64,000 bases of DNA from Robertmurraya kyonggiensis (GTDB lineage Bacteria > Bacillota > Bacilli > Bacillales > Cytobacillaceae). Shown here piece by piece: positions 15,958-24,943 of this stretch. The notes below the pieces were generated by a model. The model saw only the letters and a list, made by a program, of their open reading frames with translations. It did not search any database and had not been told where the DNA came from. A program made the translations under genes and the position numbers. The stretch's first letter is position 1. Every line of letters begins with the position of its first letter. The stretch covers positions 434,001-498,000 of the forward strand of contig NZ_SWBM01000002.1 in the NCBI RefSeq assembly GCF_005116465.1, read 5' to 3'.

Positions 15958-17985
15958 ATGACAGCACTCAAGAAAATTGCAGATTATATAGTAAATAATG
16001 ATATAGAGCATGCGTATAACACAATTATTAATATTGAATCTGATTACTGGAATAATGCCGATTATTGGAACTTAAGAGGGGTATTGTGCTTAAAAATAGG
16101 TGAGTATAAAGCTGCAATAGGGTGTCTTGAAAAGGCATTAAGTATTGATCCGAAAAATGGAGATATTTACTTTAATTACGCATACGCACTGGAAAATATA
16201 GGAAATAACAGCGACGCATCACTATATTTTGGCTTTTCCTATCGTTATTCCAAAGATAGTGATTTAAAAGATGACATATTGTCTAAGTATGAGCATCAGG
16301 AGGCGCTTAAGAACATTTTTATTACTGCTGCGTCAGAAATACGTAAAAGCTTTATAATTTTGTCTTCCTGTGGATGGGGAGATATCTATCAAAGAATGCA
16401 TCATATTGCCCATTCTCTTGCTAAACTTGGACATGATGTTTATTATGTTTCGCCTAGCACTATTATAAATGTTGATAATAGCGAAAACATTTCAAGTTTG
16501 GTCCTGACAAATCATTCCTTTAAGAATATGAAAATGGTAGATGGTGTCAAAATTTATACACCAATATCAGCAATTTGCGGACAAAGAATGGTCTGTAACA
16601 ACTATATTGATGTTGTGCAAAGATTAGTAGATACCGTAACACAAACGGAAAAAATAGTTTTAACCTATATGCCATATCAAGTTAATGTGATAAATTCTCT
16701 TAAAGGTGATTTTTTCCACATTTATGAATGTGTAGATGATCATTCTGATTTGGAATATGCATTTTGGGGAAATAAGCACGATATTATCTGGGAACAAGAA
16801 TTAATGGACCGAGCAGATGCTATTACCACTACGGCTACTTCCTTGTTTTTACAACGAGTATCTATTGAAGAAAGAAAAAATGTTTATTTGTCTCGAAATG
16901 CTGTTAATGAAAGAGATTTTATTTTCACCAACAATGAACATATTCCAGATGATCTCAAACATATACCTGAACCGAGAATTGTATACTCTGGTGCAATATA
17001 CGAATGGTTTGATATGGAACTTTTTTATGAGATAGTAAATTCTAATCCGGATAAATCCTTTGTGATTATAGGGTTCGGTAAAAATGAATTATTTAAAGAA
17101 AATTGCCCAAATCTTTATTTTCTCGGTACTAAAAAGCATAGTGATTTAAAAAACTATTTAAGACATATGCAAATCGGGATTATTCCTTTTAAGGAAAATA
17201 CAGACATTATTATTAACTGTGATCCAATTAAACAATATGAATATATCGCATGTAACATCCCAGTTATTACTACATTCATGCCCGAATCAGCACTCGGAAA
17301 GATAAATACAATTCTTGCAAATCATAAAGATAGTTTTAATAAAGCTATTCAAAAATGTCTTTCTCTAAAATTAGATGATCATCTTATTAGTGATTATTTA
17401 TCAGAGAATTCATGGAATGAAAGAGCGGCACTACTTTGCAGAATTTCGGACAATCTTATTAGTATTCAAGAAAAAGACGCTACTTTAAGTGGTATTGGAG
17501 AATCACTTGAATATTTAGTGAATCATTATGATTCACCAATTTTTATCACTTTGAAAGCAGTATTTGATAACTTGAAAAACAATATGGATTTTGAAAGTTT
17601 TGCAAGAAAAGCATACGATATAGAAAAGTTAAAATATATTGAAAAACAGTATCTTTTTTCCTTAATAAGAAATAATAATATTTCAACCTTTGTTGAAGTT
17701 GTTAGAAAATCAGTGTATATAAAAAATGAAATAAAGCAGGAATTGTTATACCGAATAAAAACCAATGAATTAGATAATATCAAGGCCATTTCATACTTGT
17801 GTGTTGGTGATGTAAAAACTTTTTTAGAGTTAATTGCTAGATTACCGGATAAACACAATATCTTATTATATGATGCATATATCAATTATATGCTAAATGG
17901 GAGTGTAAATGTTGAGGTAATGCATCATCATGCTGGCTTGATTGATTCACCTTTATATATTTTTTTAATGAAGTTTAATAATTAA
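15958..17985 (+). CDS. TPR protein fused to a GT-B (family 4/1-type) glycosyltransferase
   Basis: 675 residues. The N-terminal ~100 are TPRs (YWNLRGVLCLKIGEYKAAIG, then GDIYFNYAYALENIG). From about 130 a GT-B fold follows: SCGWGDIYQRMHHIAHSLAK with LGHDVYYVSPS, then IVYSGAIYEWFDMELFYEIV and the donor-site NCDPIKQYEYIACNIPVITT near residues 420-440. The last ~170 residues are helical and unassigned. A GGAGG lies just before the ATG. The combination of peptide-binding TPRs with a transferase suits modification of a protein acceptor. Confidence 0.82.
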   Translation: MTALKKIADYIVNNDIEHAYNTIINIESDYWNNADYWNLRGVLCLKIGEYKAAIGCLEKALSIDPKNGDIYFNYAYALENIGNNSDASLYFGFSYRYSKDSDLKDDILSKYEHQEALKNIFITAASEIRKSFIILSSCGWGDIYQRMHHIAHSLAKLGHDVYYVSPSTIINVDNSENISSLVLTNHSFKNMKMVDGVKIYTPISAICGQRMVCNNYIDVVQRLVDTVTQTEKIVLTYMPYQVNVINSLKGDFFHIYECVDDHSDLEYAFWGNKHDIIWEQELMDRADAITTTATSLFLQRVSIEERKNVYLSRNAVNERDFIFTNNEHIPDDLKHIPEPRIVYSGAIYEWFDMELFYEIVNSNPDKSFVIIGFGKNELFKENCPNLYFLGTKKHSDLKNYLRHMQIGIIPFKENTDIIINCDPIKQYEYIACNIPVITTFMPESALGKINTILANHKDSFNKAIQKCLSLKLDDHLISDYLSENSWNERAALLCRISDNLISIQEKDATLSGIGESLEYLVNHYDSPIFITLKAVFDNLKNNMDFESFARKAYDIEKLKYIEKQYLFSLIRNNNISTFVEVVRKSVYIKNEIKQELLYRIKTNELDNIKAISYLCVGDVKTFLELIARLPDKHNILLYDAYINYMLNGSVNVEVMHHHAGLIDSPLYIFLMKFNN

Positions 17986-17998
17986 GGGGTAAAAATAT

Positions 17999-19561
17999 AT
18001 GGAAATGGATGCTTATAAACAAAAGGTTAAGAAATCATTACAGGATCTGATAAATATTGGGGACCTTCGTCAAGCTCTAAATATTATCAGCCAGTATGAA
18101 CAAATTATTAGAGATGATGTAGATATAATAAGTATGAAATCAATAATATATATTGAAACTGGAGAAATAGAATTAGCAGAAGAGTTACTTTTTGATGCAA
18201 TAAGAAGAAATATTATTAGTTCTGATATTTTTTATAATCTCGCCTATATTTTTCATACTAAAGGTGAAAATGAGCAGGCTGTTATCTTTTATAAAAAATC
18301 ATTTGAGACAACCTCAGATTTATCGTTAAAAAAAGATATTAATAAAATTTTGCAATCGCTAAACTTGAATCCTCTTAAGATATATAAATACAGATTCAGT
18401 GTGGTTATTCCTACTAGAAATAGTGCTGATACGTTGAAGTATACAATAAAGACTTGTCTTAATCAAAAACATGACAATTTTGAAATTGTTATCAGTGATA
18501 ACAGTAGTGACGATTATAACTTTACTAAGGAGTTAATAAAAAATTTTAATGATCCAAGGATAAAGTATTATCGTCCTGATGAAGAATTAGCAATGACCGA
18601 GAATTATAATTATGCTATATCAAAAGCATTAGGGGAATATGTTATTATGCTAGGCTCTGATGATGGTCTCCTTTTTCATGCATTGTCTACTTTGGATAGC
18701 ATTTTACCTCGTACAGGTATAAAGCTTCTTCATTGGAGAATGGCCGCATATGGATGGCCGAATATTAAGTTAAAAGGATACGAAAACTTTTTTGGATTTC
18801 CTCTAAACCCAAAAGGAACCATAAATTATAATGAAATAGATTCCAATACTATCATTAAAAAGGTAATAAATTTTGAGACAAACTACAGTATATTACCAAT
18901 GCTTTACTGTAATTCAGTTGTTCACCAGGATTTACTTGAGATTTTAATCAAGAATACAGGTAGTGTATTTAAAGGTTATCCACCAGATGTATATTCAGGT
19001 TTTGCATTGGCATATATACAAAACAAATATATAACTGTAGATCTTCCGATGACTATAGGTGGTTCATCTGGCAACAGTATAGGGATTGCATATCATCATG
19101 GGAAAGGTAATTCAAATGAGTTGAAAAAAGACTATATAAGGTTAAATAATAAGGCTGGTCTTAGTTTACACAACATTATTCCAGATGTTAAATCTTTGGA
19201 AGCAGCTGTAGCTGAGTCATTCTTAAATGCCAAAGATGTTTTATTTCCCAATGATCATGAATTGTGTTTAGATAGGAAATTATTGATACAGAAATGTGTA
19301 GAGGGACTTGATAAAAATGACACAACTTATAGCCAAGAATTAAAAAAAATTGAAAGTTCTTTAGAAGATGAGCCACAATTAAGAAAATGGTTTAAAGAAA
19401 ACTACCTGATGAAACCTACAACAAATAATTATAGTAATAAAGCCAAATTCAGCTACAAAGTAGGGTTCGAAAATGGTAATTTAAGTTTAAATTCTGAAGA
19501 TTTTAATGTGAAAAATGTTTATGATGCCGCATCTCTTTTCTCTAAAATTACTGGTTGGTAA
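17999..19561 (+). CDS. TPR protein fused to a family 2 glycosyltransferase
   Basis: 520 residues from the ATG at 17999 (AAGGGG 9 bases upstream; ATG at 18005 is in frame but too far). Residues ~15-115 are TPR-like (DIFYNLAYIFHTKGENEQAV). From ~128 a GT2 domain runs: FSVVIPTRNSADTLKYTI, EIVISDNSSDD and the metal motif GSDDG near 220. The C-terminal ~150 residues are unassigned. It starts 13 bases after the preceding gene and ends the island; the sequence after it is decayed. AT-rich like its neighbours. Confidence 0.82.
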   Translation: MEMDAYKQKVKKSLQDLINIGDLRQALNIISQYEQIIRDDVDIISMKSIIYIETGEIELAEELLFDAIRRNIISSDIFYNLAYIFHTKGENEQAVIFYKKSFETTSDLSLKKDINKILQSLNLNPLKIYKYRFSVVIPTRNSADTLKYTIKTCLNQKHDNFEIVISDNSSDDYNFTKELIKNFNDPRIKYYRPDEELAMTENYNYAISKALGEYVIMLGSDDGLLFHALSTLDSILPRTGIKLLHWRMAAYGWPNIKLKGYENFFGFPLNPKGTINYNEIDSNTIIKKVINFETNYSILPMLYCNSVVHQDLLEILIKNTGSVFKGYPPDVYSGFALAYIQNKYITVDLPMTIGGSSGNSIGIAYHHGKGNSNELKKDYIRLNNKAGLSLHNIIPDVKSLEAAVAESFLNAKDVLFPNDHELCLDRKLLIQKCVEGLDKNDTTYSQELKKIESSLEDEPQLRKWFKENYLMKPTTNNYSNKAKFSYKVGFENGNLSLNSEDFNVKNVYDAASLFSKITGW

Positions 19562-19610
19562 AGTAAAATAATATTTGTTAATATGCATCTTTTCGTTTGT
19601 CCATCTCGAA

Positions 19611-20372
19611 GGTATTAGCTGGGAGGTTTTGGAACTCGAATTAATGAAGAATCACATTTAATTCCGAAACCTATGATTGAAATTGGCGAAAAACCTATTT
19701 CATGGCATATAATGAAAATTTATTCTTATTATGGATTTAATGATTTTATTATTTTATTATTTTATTATTTGCCTAGGTTATAAAGGTTACTATATAAAAG
19801 AGTAATTTGTACATTATTTTTTGCACGAATCTGGTGTTACATTTGATTTTAGAAATAATAATCAACAAATTATCCATAAGTTGTCCGTTGAACGATGGAA
19901 AGTCACCCTAGTAAACACCGGGTTAGACACAATGACTGGTGGGCGTCTAAAAAGGATAAGAGAATACATCAAAAATGAGGCATTCATGCTTACTTATGGT
20001 GATGGTGTATTAAACATTAATATAAGAAATTTAGTGGAATTTCATAAAGCAAATCGAAAGATTGCAACAGTGACAACTACTCAACCAAGTAGAAGATTTG
20101 GAGCGCTTGATTTTGATAATGAAGGTCATGTTCTGGGTTTTCAAGAAAAGCCTCAAGGAGAAGGCGGTTGCATAAACTTAGGATTTTTTGTAATGGAACC
20201 AGAAGTTATTGATTATATAGATAAAGATTTTACAATACTAGAAAGACAGCCGTTGGAAAATTTGGCATTGAATAAACAGCTAGCGGCTTTTAAGCATTTA
20301 GACTTTTGGCAACCTATGGTTACTCTAAGTGATAAGAGTTATTTGGAGGGGGAACATTTTAAAACCTCCTAG
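19611..20372 (+). pseudogene. rfbF: Decayed glucose-1-phosphate cytidylyltransferase (RfbF-type)
   Basis: The frames together spell an RfbF-like protein: [20 protein letters not shown] from 19619, [15 protein letters not shown], then [11 protein letters not shown], a TAA at 19803-19805, and a long intact tail (MLTYGDGVLN, RFGALDFDNEGHVLGFQEKP, FWQPMVTLSDKSYLE). Lesions: a one-base loss near 19623, a three-fold TTTTATTA at 19744-19767 where one copy is expected (frameshift), the in-frame stop, and loss of the normal C-terminal end. The first codons are also missing. The intact enzyme would make a CDP-sugar; this copy cannot. It suggests that the island once carried its own sugar-nucleotide pathway. 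Confidence 0.85.
19744..19767 (+). repeat. Three tandem copies of TTTTATTA inside the rfbF pseudogene
   Basis: Copies at 19744-19751, 19752-19759 and 19760-19767. Removing two copies restores the RfbF reading frame (FIICLGYKG), so this is a slipped-strand expansion. Confidence 0.85.
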
Positions 20373-20516
20373 TTTACAATTATGAGAAGATTATGTAAAA
20401 GGAAAGAATAGAAAGTCCTTTTAATGATAAGTTAAACTCATAGGCAAATTACTATTTAGGCCGCTTGTCTATGAAAAATTCAGATAAGTTTAGTTTTAGT
20501 AGTAATATCAAAATAC

Positions 20517-20555
20517 ATATAGTTAGCTCTTGGGTAATCACCGAGCTAGCTATAT
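20517..20555. other. 13-bp hairpin in the decayed region
   Basis: 20517-20529 pairs with 20543-20555 with one G-U, enclosing a 13-base loop that can itself pair GGGT with ACC. There is no T-run directly behind it, so it is a weak terminator at best. The bases 20373-20516 before it hold no gene. Confidence 0.5.
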
Positions 20556-20604
20556 GAATGGTTTTGTTGGATAAAATAAATAAACATATTTAGTCAGCTC
20601 AGTA

Positions 20605-20736
20605 AACAACTGAATGGGCAGATCAATAGAGAAATTCTCTTCGGGTTTATAAATGAATGTGCTAAGTTGGACGGCAGGTCTAGCAATTTCCGAGGAAAAA
20701 GGGTAGATAAATTTAAGAATGAGAGATTGCGACTTA
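20605..20736 (+). pseudogene. Flagellin relic
   Basis: In one frame the translation reads MGRSIEKFSSGL, a stop at 20650-20652, then TAGLAISEE at 20671-20697 and RMRD at 20716-20727. This follows the N-terminal D0/D1 of the intact flagellins ([26 protein letters not shown] ... RMREL, here split for length) in the correct order and frame, with stops at 20650 and 20704 and a deletion between the last two blocks. Nucleotide identity to hag2 is also visible. It is the remains of a third flagellin gene. Confidence 0.75.
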
Positions 20737-21146
20737 AAACACTCAAGAGGGTAGTTCATTGATTCAGATTGTTAAGGTTTATTAAGCTAAACTTTTTGAA
20801 TTTTTAAATTATTAACATTATTGTGGGGATAGGGACAGCCATATAAAATGGATCTTAATTCTTATTACAATCTTTTCTATCTTCCCTATCTATTAAAGTA
20901 GATTCCCGATATAGATTGACGGATAAGAGTTATTTCACCAACAATTTTGGTGGTCAACAACCTTACTGGTTACTGTATTACCTATCCAAGTTACCTGAAT
21001 ATTAACTCAAACACTATGTGATAAATTAAGTTTGGTCCTTTGCTACTTACAATGCAGCAAAAATTTTAATTAATCTCTTCTTTTACTTTACCATGCAAAT
21101 AAAGGCAAAATATAATTTACCTCTCACTCATTCTTAATTTACAGAC
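20737..21146. other. Intergenic, no gene seen
   Basis: AT-rich sequence between the flagellin relic and the SigD promoter of flaG. Every frame is interrupted, and I see no hairpin or repeat of note. Confidence 0.6.
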
Positions 21147-21173
21147 TAAACATTCCCTTATTACAACCGATAA
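21147..21173 (+). promoter_or_regulatory. SigD-type promoter of flaG-fliD-fliS-fliT
   Basis: TAAA at 21147-21150, 15-base spacer, ACCGATAA at 21166-21173. Two mismatches at the ends of the -10 only. Confidence 0.85.
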
Positions 21174-21208
21174 AATATATAGTATATAGTCACAGGAGGA
21201 CTGAAATT

Positions 21209-21556
21209 ATGTTGGATCGAATATCTTCTACTTATATTCAGTTGGCTGATAAAGAAGTAAGGCAAGTAGAATTTTCTGATAGAAAAACCGAAAAGCGATC
21301 TGAACAACAAGAAAAATTACCGCAAGTACAATCGAAGGATGATATAAGAAAAGTTGTATCGAGTATAAATGAGTTTCTCAAACCATTAAATACTCATTTG
21401 AAATTTGAGTTTCATGAAGAATTAGAAGAGTATTATGCCACTATTGTTGATGATAGAACAAAAGAAGTTATTAAAGAAATACCCTCAAAAAAAGTAATGG
21501 ATATGCATGCATCCATGGCTGAGTATCTGGGATTACTGATCGATAAGAAAATATAA
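21209..21556 (+). CDS. flaG: FlaG-family flagellar protein
   Basis: 115 residues: a charged N-terminal half and the conserved FlaG C-terminus (LKFEFHEELEEYYATIVDD, then VIKEIPSKKVMDMHASM). It matches B. subtilis yvyC in size and position before fliD. FlaG proteins affect filament length or cap function; the exact role here is inferred. AGGAGGA precedes the ATG and fliD follows 12 bases after the stop. Confidence 0.88.
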   Translation: MLDRISSTYIQLADKEVRQVEFSDRKTEKRSEQQEKLPQVQSKDDIRKVVSSINEFLKPLNTHLKFEFHEELEEYYATIVDDRTKEVIKEIPSKKVMDMHASMAEYLGLLIDKKI

Positions 21557-21568
21557 GGATGTGAATGT

Positions 21569-23050
21569 ATGGCGTCTAGTATGAGAATTGGTGGTTTAGC
21601 TAGTGGAATGGACATCGATACGATTGTCAGTGATTTAATGAAGGCAGAACGAGTGCCACTTGATAAGCTAACGCAAAAAAAGCAATACTTAGAATGGCAA
21701 CGGGATGATTTTAGGGAAATCAATAAGATGATGCTAAGTTTGGATACGATGATTTTTGAAGATTTGATTTTGTCCGATACCTATAATCAGAAGACAGTTT
21801 CAATTTCAGATTCAAATGAGGTCGCAATCAAAAACGTAAGCTCAGCTTCAGATTTTTCAGGAACGATTAATGTAAAAAAGCTAGCCACAGCTGCAATGAT
21901 AGTAAAGAGTAATACTGGGGTTACAGATTCTTCTAAGAAAATTAGTGATATTTTCTCAAATCTTGCAATCCCTCATGAGATTACAGTCCAGGCAATCAAG
22001 AAAGATGGGACGCTTGATGATGGTTTCAAGATAAGTTTTAATCCTGTTGAAGAAACGCTGGAAAGTCTGATTGCCAAAATCAATGAACAAACAGGGGTCA
22101 CGATGTTTTTTGATACAAAAACAGGAGGACTATCGGTTTCTGCTAAAAATACAGGGGACGTTGCTGGGACAGATGAGATTGTTTTGAGTGGAGATTTGTT
22201 CACTAAATTAGGCTTAGATACAGCTACGAAAACCGCTGGGGTAAATGCAGAATTTACCTATAACGGAATCACCACTACTCGTTCTTCCAATACTTTTACG
22301 ATTAATGGGTTTGAAATATCATTAAAAAATGCGAATAACAAAGACGTTACTTTCAGTTCAACAGCAGATGTGGATAAAATTACTGAAAAAATCGTAAAAT
22401 TTGTTGATGAATACAATAAATTAATTGAAAAGTTGAATACAGAGCTTAATGAGAAAAAATATCGTGATTATCAACCGTTAACGTCTGAACAAAAAGAAGC
22501 GATGGAAGAAAAAGAAATTGAACTGTGGGAAGAAAAGGCCCGTAGTGGAACACTACGTAATGATTCGGCTCTCTCATCTGCTTTGAATAAAATGCGTACA
22601 GATTTTTATTCTCCAATTTCTGGAATTTCAGGACTTAGCCAGTTAGCTGAAATTGGAATAACGACCACGGCTAATTATATGGACGGTGGAAAGCTAACAA
22701 TTGATGAAAAGAAATTAAAAGAAGCAATTGCAAACGATCCAAATGCTGTCCGCCAGCTTTTTGCAAAGGAAGGAACAGAAACAGGAGATAAAGGAATTGC
22801 AAGAAGACTTCGTGATACCTTAAAAAGTACAATGGATACAATTGAGCAGAAAGCAGGAAAGGCAACGAGTGTTAATACAACTTTCTCTCTTGGGCGTAAC
22901 TTGGACAGTATAGAAGATCAAATTGATCGTTTTCAAGAGAGATTGATTCAGATTGAAGATCGCTATTGGAGACAATTTACGGCGATGGAAAAAGCGATTC
23001 AGCAAGCTAATACACAATCTGCCTATATCACGCAGCAATTTAGTATGTAA
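21569..23050 (+). CDS. fliD: FliD, filament cap protein (HAP2)
   Basis: 493 residues. The N-terminus MRIGGLASGMDIDTIVSDLM (after four extra residues) and the C-terminal coiled coil (NLDSIEDQIDRFQERLIQIE, ending in a Q-rich helix) are diagnostic for FliD. It forms the pentameric cap that folds exported flagellin at the filament tip. The gene is in the SigD transcript with flaG and the FliS/FliT chaperones. Confidence 0.95.
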   Translation: MASSMRIGGLASGMDIDTIVSDLMKAERVPLDKLTQKKQYLEWQRDDFREINKMMLSLDTMIFEDLILSDTYNQKTVSISDSNEVAIKNVSSASDFSGTINVKKLATAAMIVKSNTGVTDSSKKISDIFSNLAIPHEITVQAIKKDGTLDDGFKISFNPVEETLESLIAKINEQTGVTMFFDTKTGGLSVSAKNTGDVAGTDEIVLSGDLFTKLGLDTATKTAGVNAEFTYNGITTTRSSNTFTINGFEISLKNANNKDVTFSSTADVDKITEKIVKFVDEYNKLIEKLNTELNEKKYRDYQPLTSEQKEAMEEKEIELWEEKARSGTLRNDSALSSALNKMRTDFYSPISGISGLSQLAEIGITTTANYMDGGKLTIDEKKLKEAIANDPNAVRQLFAKEGTETGDKGIARRLRDTLKSTMDTIEQKAGKATSVNTTFSLGRNLDSIEDQIDRFQERLIQIEDRYWRQFTAMEKAIQQANTQSAYITQQFSM

Positions 23051-23073
23051 TTTTATTGAAGGAAGTGTAATTA

Positions 23074-23478
23074 ATGGAAGTGACCAATCCATATCAGCAA
23101 TACCAGAACAACTCTGTTAACACAGCTTCTCCTGGTGAGCTAACCTTAATGCTTTATAACGGTTGCTTGAAATTTATTAATTTGGCAAAAAAAGCAATGG
23201 TAGAAAAAAATGTTGCAGAAAAAAATATTAATGTTCAAAAAGCCCAAAACATTATTACCGAGCTAATGATAACCTTGAATAAGGATGTAGAGATTTCACA
23301 AAATTTACTCTCTTTGTACGACTATCTTAATCGTCGATTAATTGAAGCAAATGTGAAAAATGACGTTGCTATTTTGAGCGAAGTAGAAGAGTTTGTTGTT
23401 GAATTTCGTGACACTTGGAAGCAGGTGATTCAGATGATTCGTCAGCGACAGCATGCAGGAAATGGTGGAAAAGCCTAA
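23074..23478 (+). CDS. fliS: FliS flagellin chaperone, second (canonical) copy
   Basis: 134 residues with the canonical NPYQQYQNNSVNTASPGELT, LMLYNGCLKFI and INVQKAQNIITELM. It is the standard FliS in the standard place after fliD, and so the likely chaperone of hag2. It is clearly closer to typical FliS than the copy at 5412. The stop codon TAA overlaps the ATG of fliT. Confidence 0.95.
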   Translation: MEVTNPYQQYQNNSVNTASPGELTLMLYNGCLKFINLAKKAMVEKNVAEKNINVQKAQNIITELMITLNKDVEISQNLLSLYDYLNRRLIEANVKNDVAILSEVEEFVVEFRDTWKQVIQMIRQRQHAGNGGKA

Positions 23479-23825
23479 TGACTGTGGTCAAGGCGTGCTA
23501 TGAAGTAACACAGCAATTGTTTCAGGCTGTTCAGGCGGTCAAAACTGAAAATCGTGATGAAGCGATTAAGGAAATTGAGCTACTTCTAGAAAAAAGAGAA
23601 ACATTCCTTCCTTCGATACAGCCTCCTTTTTCTTCTGAAGATAAAAAGCTCGGTCAAGAAATGATTTTAATGAATCGTGAAATTGATGCAAAGCTAAAGC
23701 TTATCCGGAGTTATGTGCAACGGGATATCAATGGTTTGAACAAGAAAAAGACATCAATGAAGAAGTATACGAATCCATACGAATCCGTTAATTTCGATGG
23801 CATGTTTTATGATAAAAGAAATTAA
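23478..23825 (+). CDS. fliT: FliT, FliD export chaperone
   Basis: 115 residues from the ATG at 23478, which shares a base with the fliS stop (TAATG); the frame is open further upstream but that part is inside fliS. The protein is helical: VVKACYEVTQQLFQAVQ, LLEKRETFLPSIQPPF and a basic C-terminus. Size, position and coupling match FliT of Bacillus, the chaperone of FliD. Confidence 0.85.
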   Translation: MTVVKACYEVTQQLFQAVQAVKTENRDEAIKEIELLLEKRETFLPSIQPPFSSEDKKLGQEMILMNREIDAKLKLIRSYVQRDINGLNKKKTSMKKYTNPYESVNFDGMFYDKRN

Positions 23826-23848
23826 TTTTTATGAGCGCGGAGGTTCGC

Positions 23849-24049
23849 ATGGATATCGCTTTAATGTCAATGGCCTTAAGCCAGAGTCAGGTGCAACAGC
23901 AGGCTTCATTTTCGGTAATGAATAAAGTGATGGATCAAGCACAAGTAAATGCTGATTTCATCCACAAAATGATGACAGGTACTGATGTGAAAGTTTTGCA
24001 ACACGCAGCCCAGCCAAATCTTGGTGGGAATATAGATATAAACACTTAA
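23849..24049 (+). CDS. YjfB-family putative motility protein
   Basis: 66 residues from the ATG at 23849, placed 5 bases after GCGGAGG; ATG at 23831 is in frame but has no ribosome site. The sequence MDIALMSMALSQSQVQQQ with the C-terminal VKVLQHAAQPNLGGNIDI is that of the YjfB family, small proteins often encoded near flagellar genes. Role unknown. A terminator overlaps its stop codon. Confidence 0.75.
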   Translation: MDIALMSMALSQSQVQQQASFSVMNKVMDQAQVNADFIHKMMTGTDVKVLQHAAQPNLGGNIDINT

Positions 24050-24078
24050 GCGACCTTTTGGGTCGCTTAATTTTTTTT
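24046..24078 (+). terminator. Rho-independent terminator of the flaG-fliD operon
   Basis: TTAAGCGACC at 24046-24055 pairs with GGTCGCTTAA at 24061-24070, then T8. Confidence 0.92.
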
Positions 24079-24172
24079 CAGATATCATGTTTTAGGAGTC
24101 CCATACATAACATAGCCCACTCTACCCAAAAACTCTGTCACCAATTCGACAAGATTTTTAAACTTTTTCATC

Positions 24173-24206
24173 GTTTTAGCAGGAGTTTGAAGGGTTAAAA
24201 TAGAAA
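24173..24206 (+). promoter_or_regulatory. Overlapping SigB-like and SigH-like promoters of hpf
   Basis: SigB-like: GTTTTA at 24173-24178, 13 bases, GGGTTA at 24192-24197 (consensus GTTTAA-N13/14-GGGTAT). SigH-like: GCAGGAGTT at 24179-24187, 12 bases, ATAGAAA at 24200-24206 (consensus RnAGGAWWW-N11/12-RnnGAAT). B. subtilis hpf (yvyD) is known to use both sigma factors. Confidence 0.5.
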
Positions 24207-24327
24207 TAGAATACATAGTCTTTTTTAATAAGACTACTGTATGAAATCTTTTGTGACTGGAGCCGTGATGGTGACCGGAAAGCAGGGGATGAAAGGTAAA
24301 GGAAATTCTAAAAGGAGGAGTTCACTA

Positions 24328-24879
24328 ATGAATTTTAACGTACGAGGAGAAAACATTGAGGTAACTCCAGCAATTCGAGAGTATGTAGAAAAGAAAATTG
24401 CCAAACTTGAAAGATATTTTACCGAAACTCCTGAGGCAAATGTGCATGTGAATTTAAAAACCTACAATGACAAGAAATCCAAAGTAGAAGTGACGATTCC
24501 GATTCCCAATCTAGTTTTGCGTGCAGAAGAGATTCACGAAGATATGTATGCAGCGATTGATTTAATTACTGATAAATTGGAGCGTCAAATTCGCAAGCAT
24601 AAAACAAAGGTTAACCGCAAGTTCCGAGAAAAAGGGAATGTCCAAGCATTATTTTCAACGTTTGAGGAACAAGGTGCACCTGTCATCGAAGAAGAGCAAG
24701 ATCTTGAAGTCGTTCGTCAAAAGAGCTTTGATTTAAAGCCAATGGATAGCGAGGAAGCCATCCTTCAAATGAATATGTTAGGGCATAACTTCTACGTCTT
24801 TATGAATGCTGAGACGAACCTAACAAACGTCGTGTACAAACGTAGAGACGGGCGTTATGGATTAATTGAGGCACAATGA
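24328..24879 (+). CDS. hpf: Long-form ribosome hibernation promoting factor
   Basis: 183 residues from the ATG at 24328, behind AAAGGAGGAG; the frame is open from 24241 but nothing supports that start. Residues 1-100 are the HPF/YfiA domain (FNVRGENIEVTPAIREYVEK, then NPLVLRAEEIHEDMYAAID-like sequence) and ~125-183 the long-form dimerisation domain (SEEAILQMNMLGHNFYVF, ending DGRYGLIEAQ). It pairs 70S ribosomes into inactive 100S dimers under stress. The upstream SigB/SigH-like elements fit this role. Confidence 0.95.
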   Translation: MNFNVRGENIEVTPAIREYVEKKIAKLERYFTETPEANVHVNLKTYNDKKSKVEVTIPIPNLVLRAEEIHEDMYAAIDLITDKLERQIRKHKTKVNRKFREKGNVQALFSTFEEQGAPVIEEEQDLEVVRQKSFDLKPMDSEEAILQMNMLGHNFYVFMNAETNLTNVVYKRRDGRYGLIEAQ

Positions 24880-24890
24880 AATAGTTGAAT

Positions 24891-24925
24891 AAAACCGCAT
24901 CTCCATTATTGGGGGTGCGGTTTTT
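24891..24925 (+). terminator. Rho-independent terminator after hpf
   Basis: AAACCGCA at 24892-24899 pairs with TGCGGTTT at 24916-24923, with further CTCC/GGGG pairing inside, followed by T. Confidence 0.88.
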
Positions 24926-24943
24926 GTATGTTCGTGTTTAGAG

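Noticed and set aside
20550-20759. 69-codon minus-strand frame
   Set aside because: Antisense of the flagellin relic; no ribosome site and no similarity.
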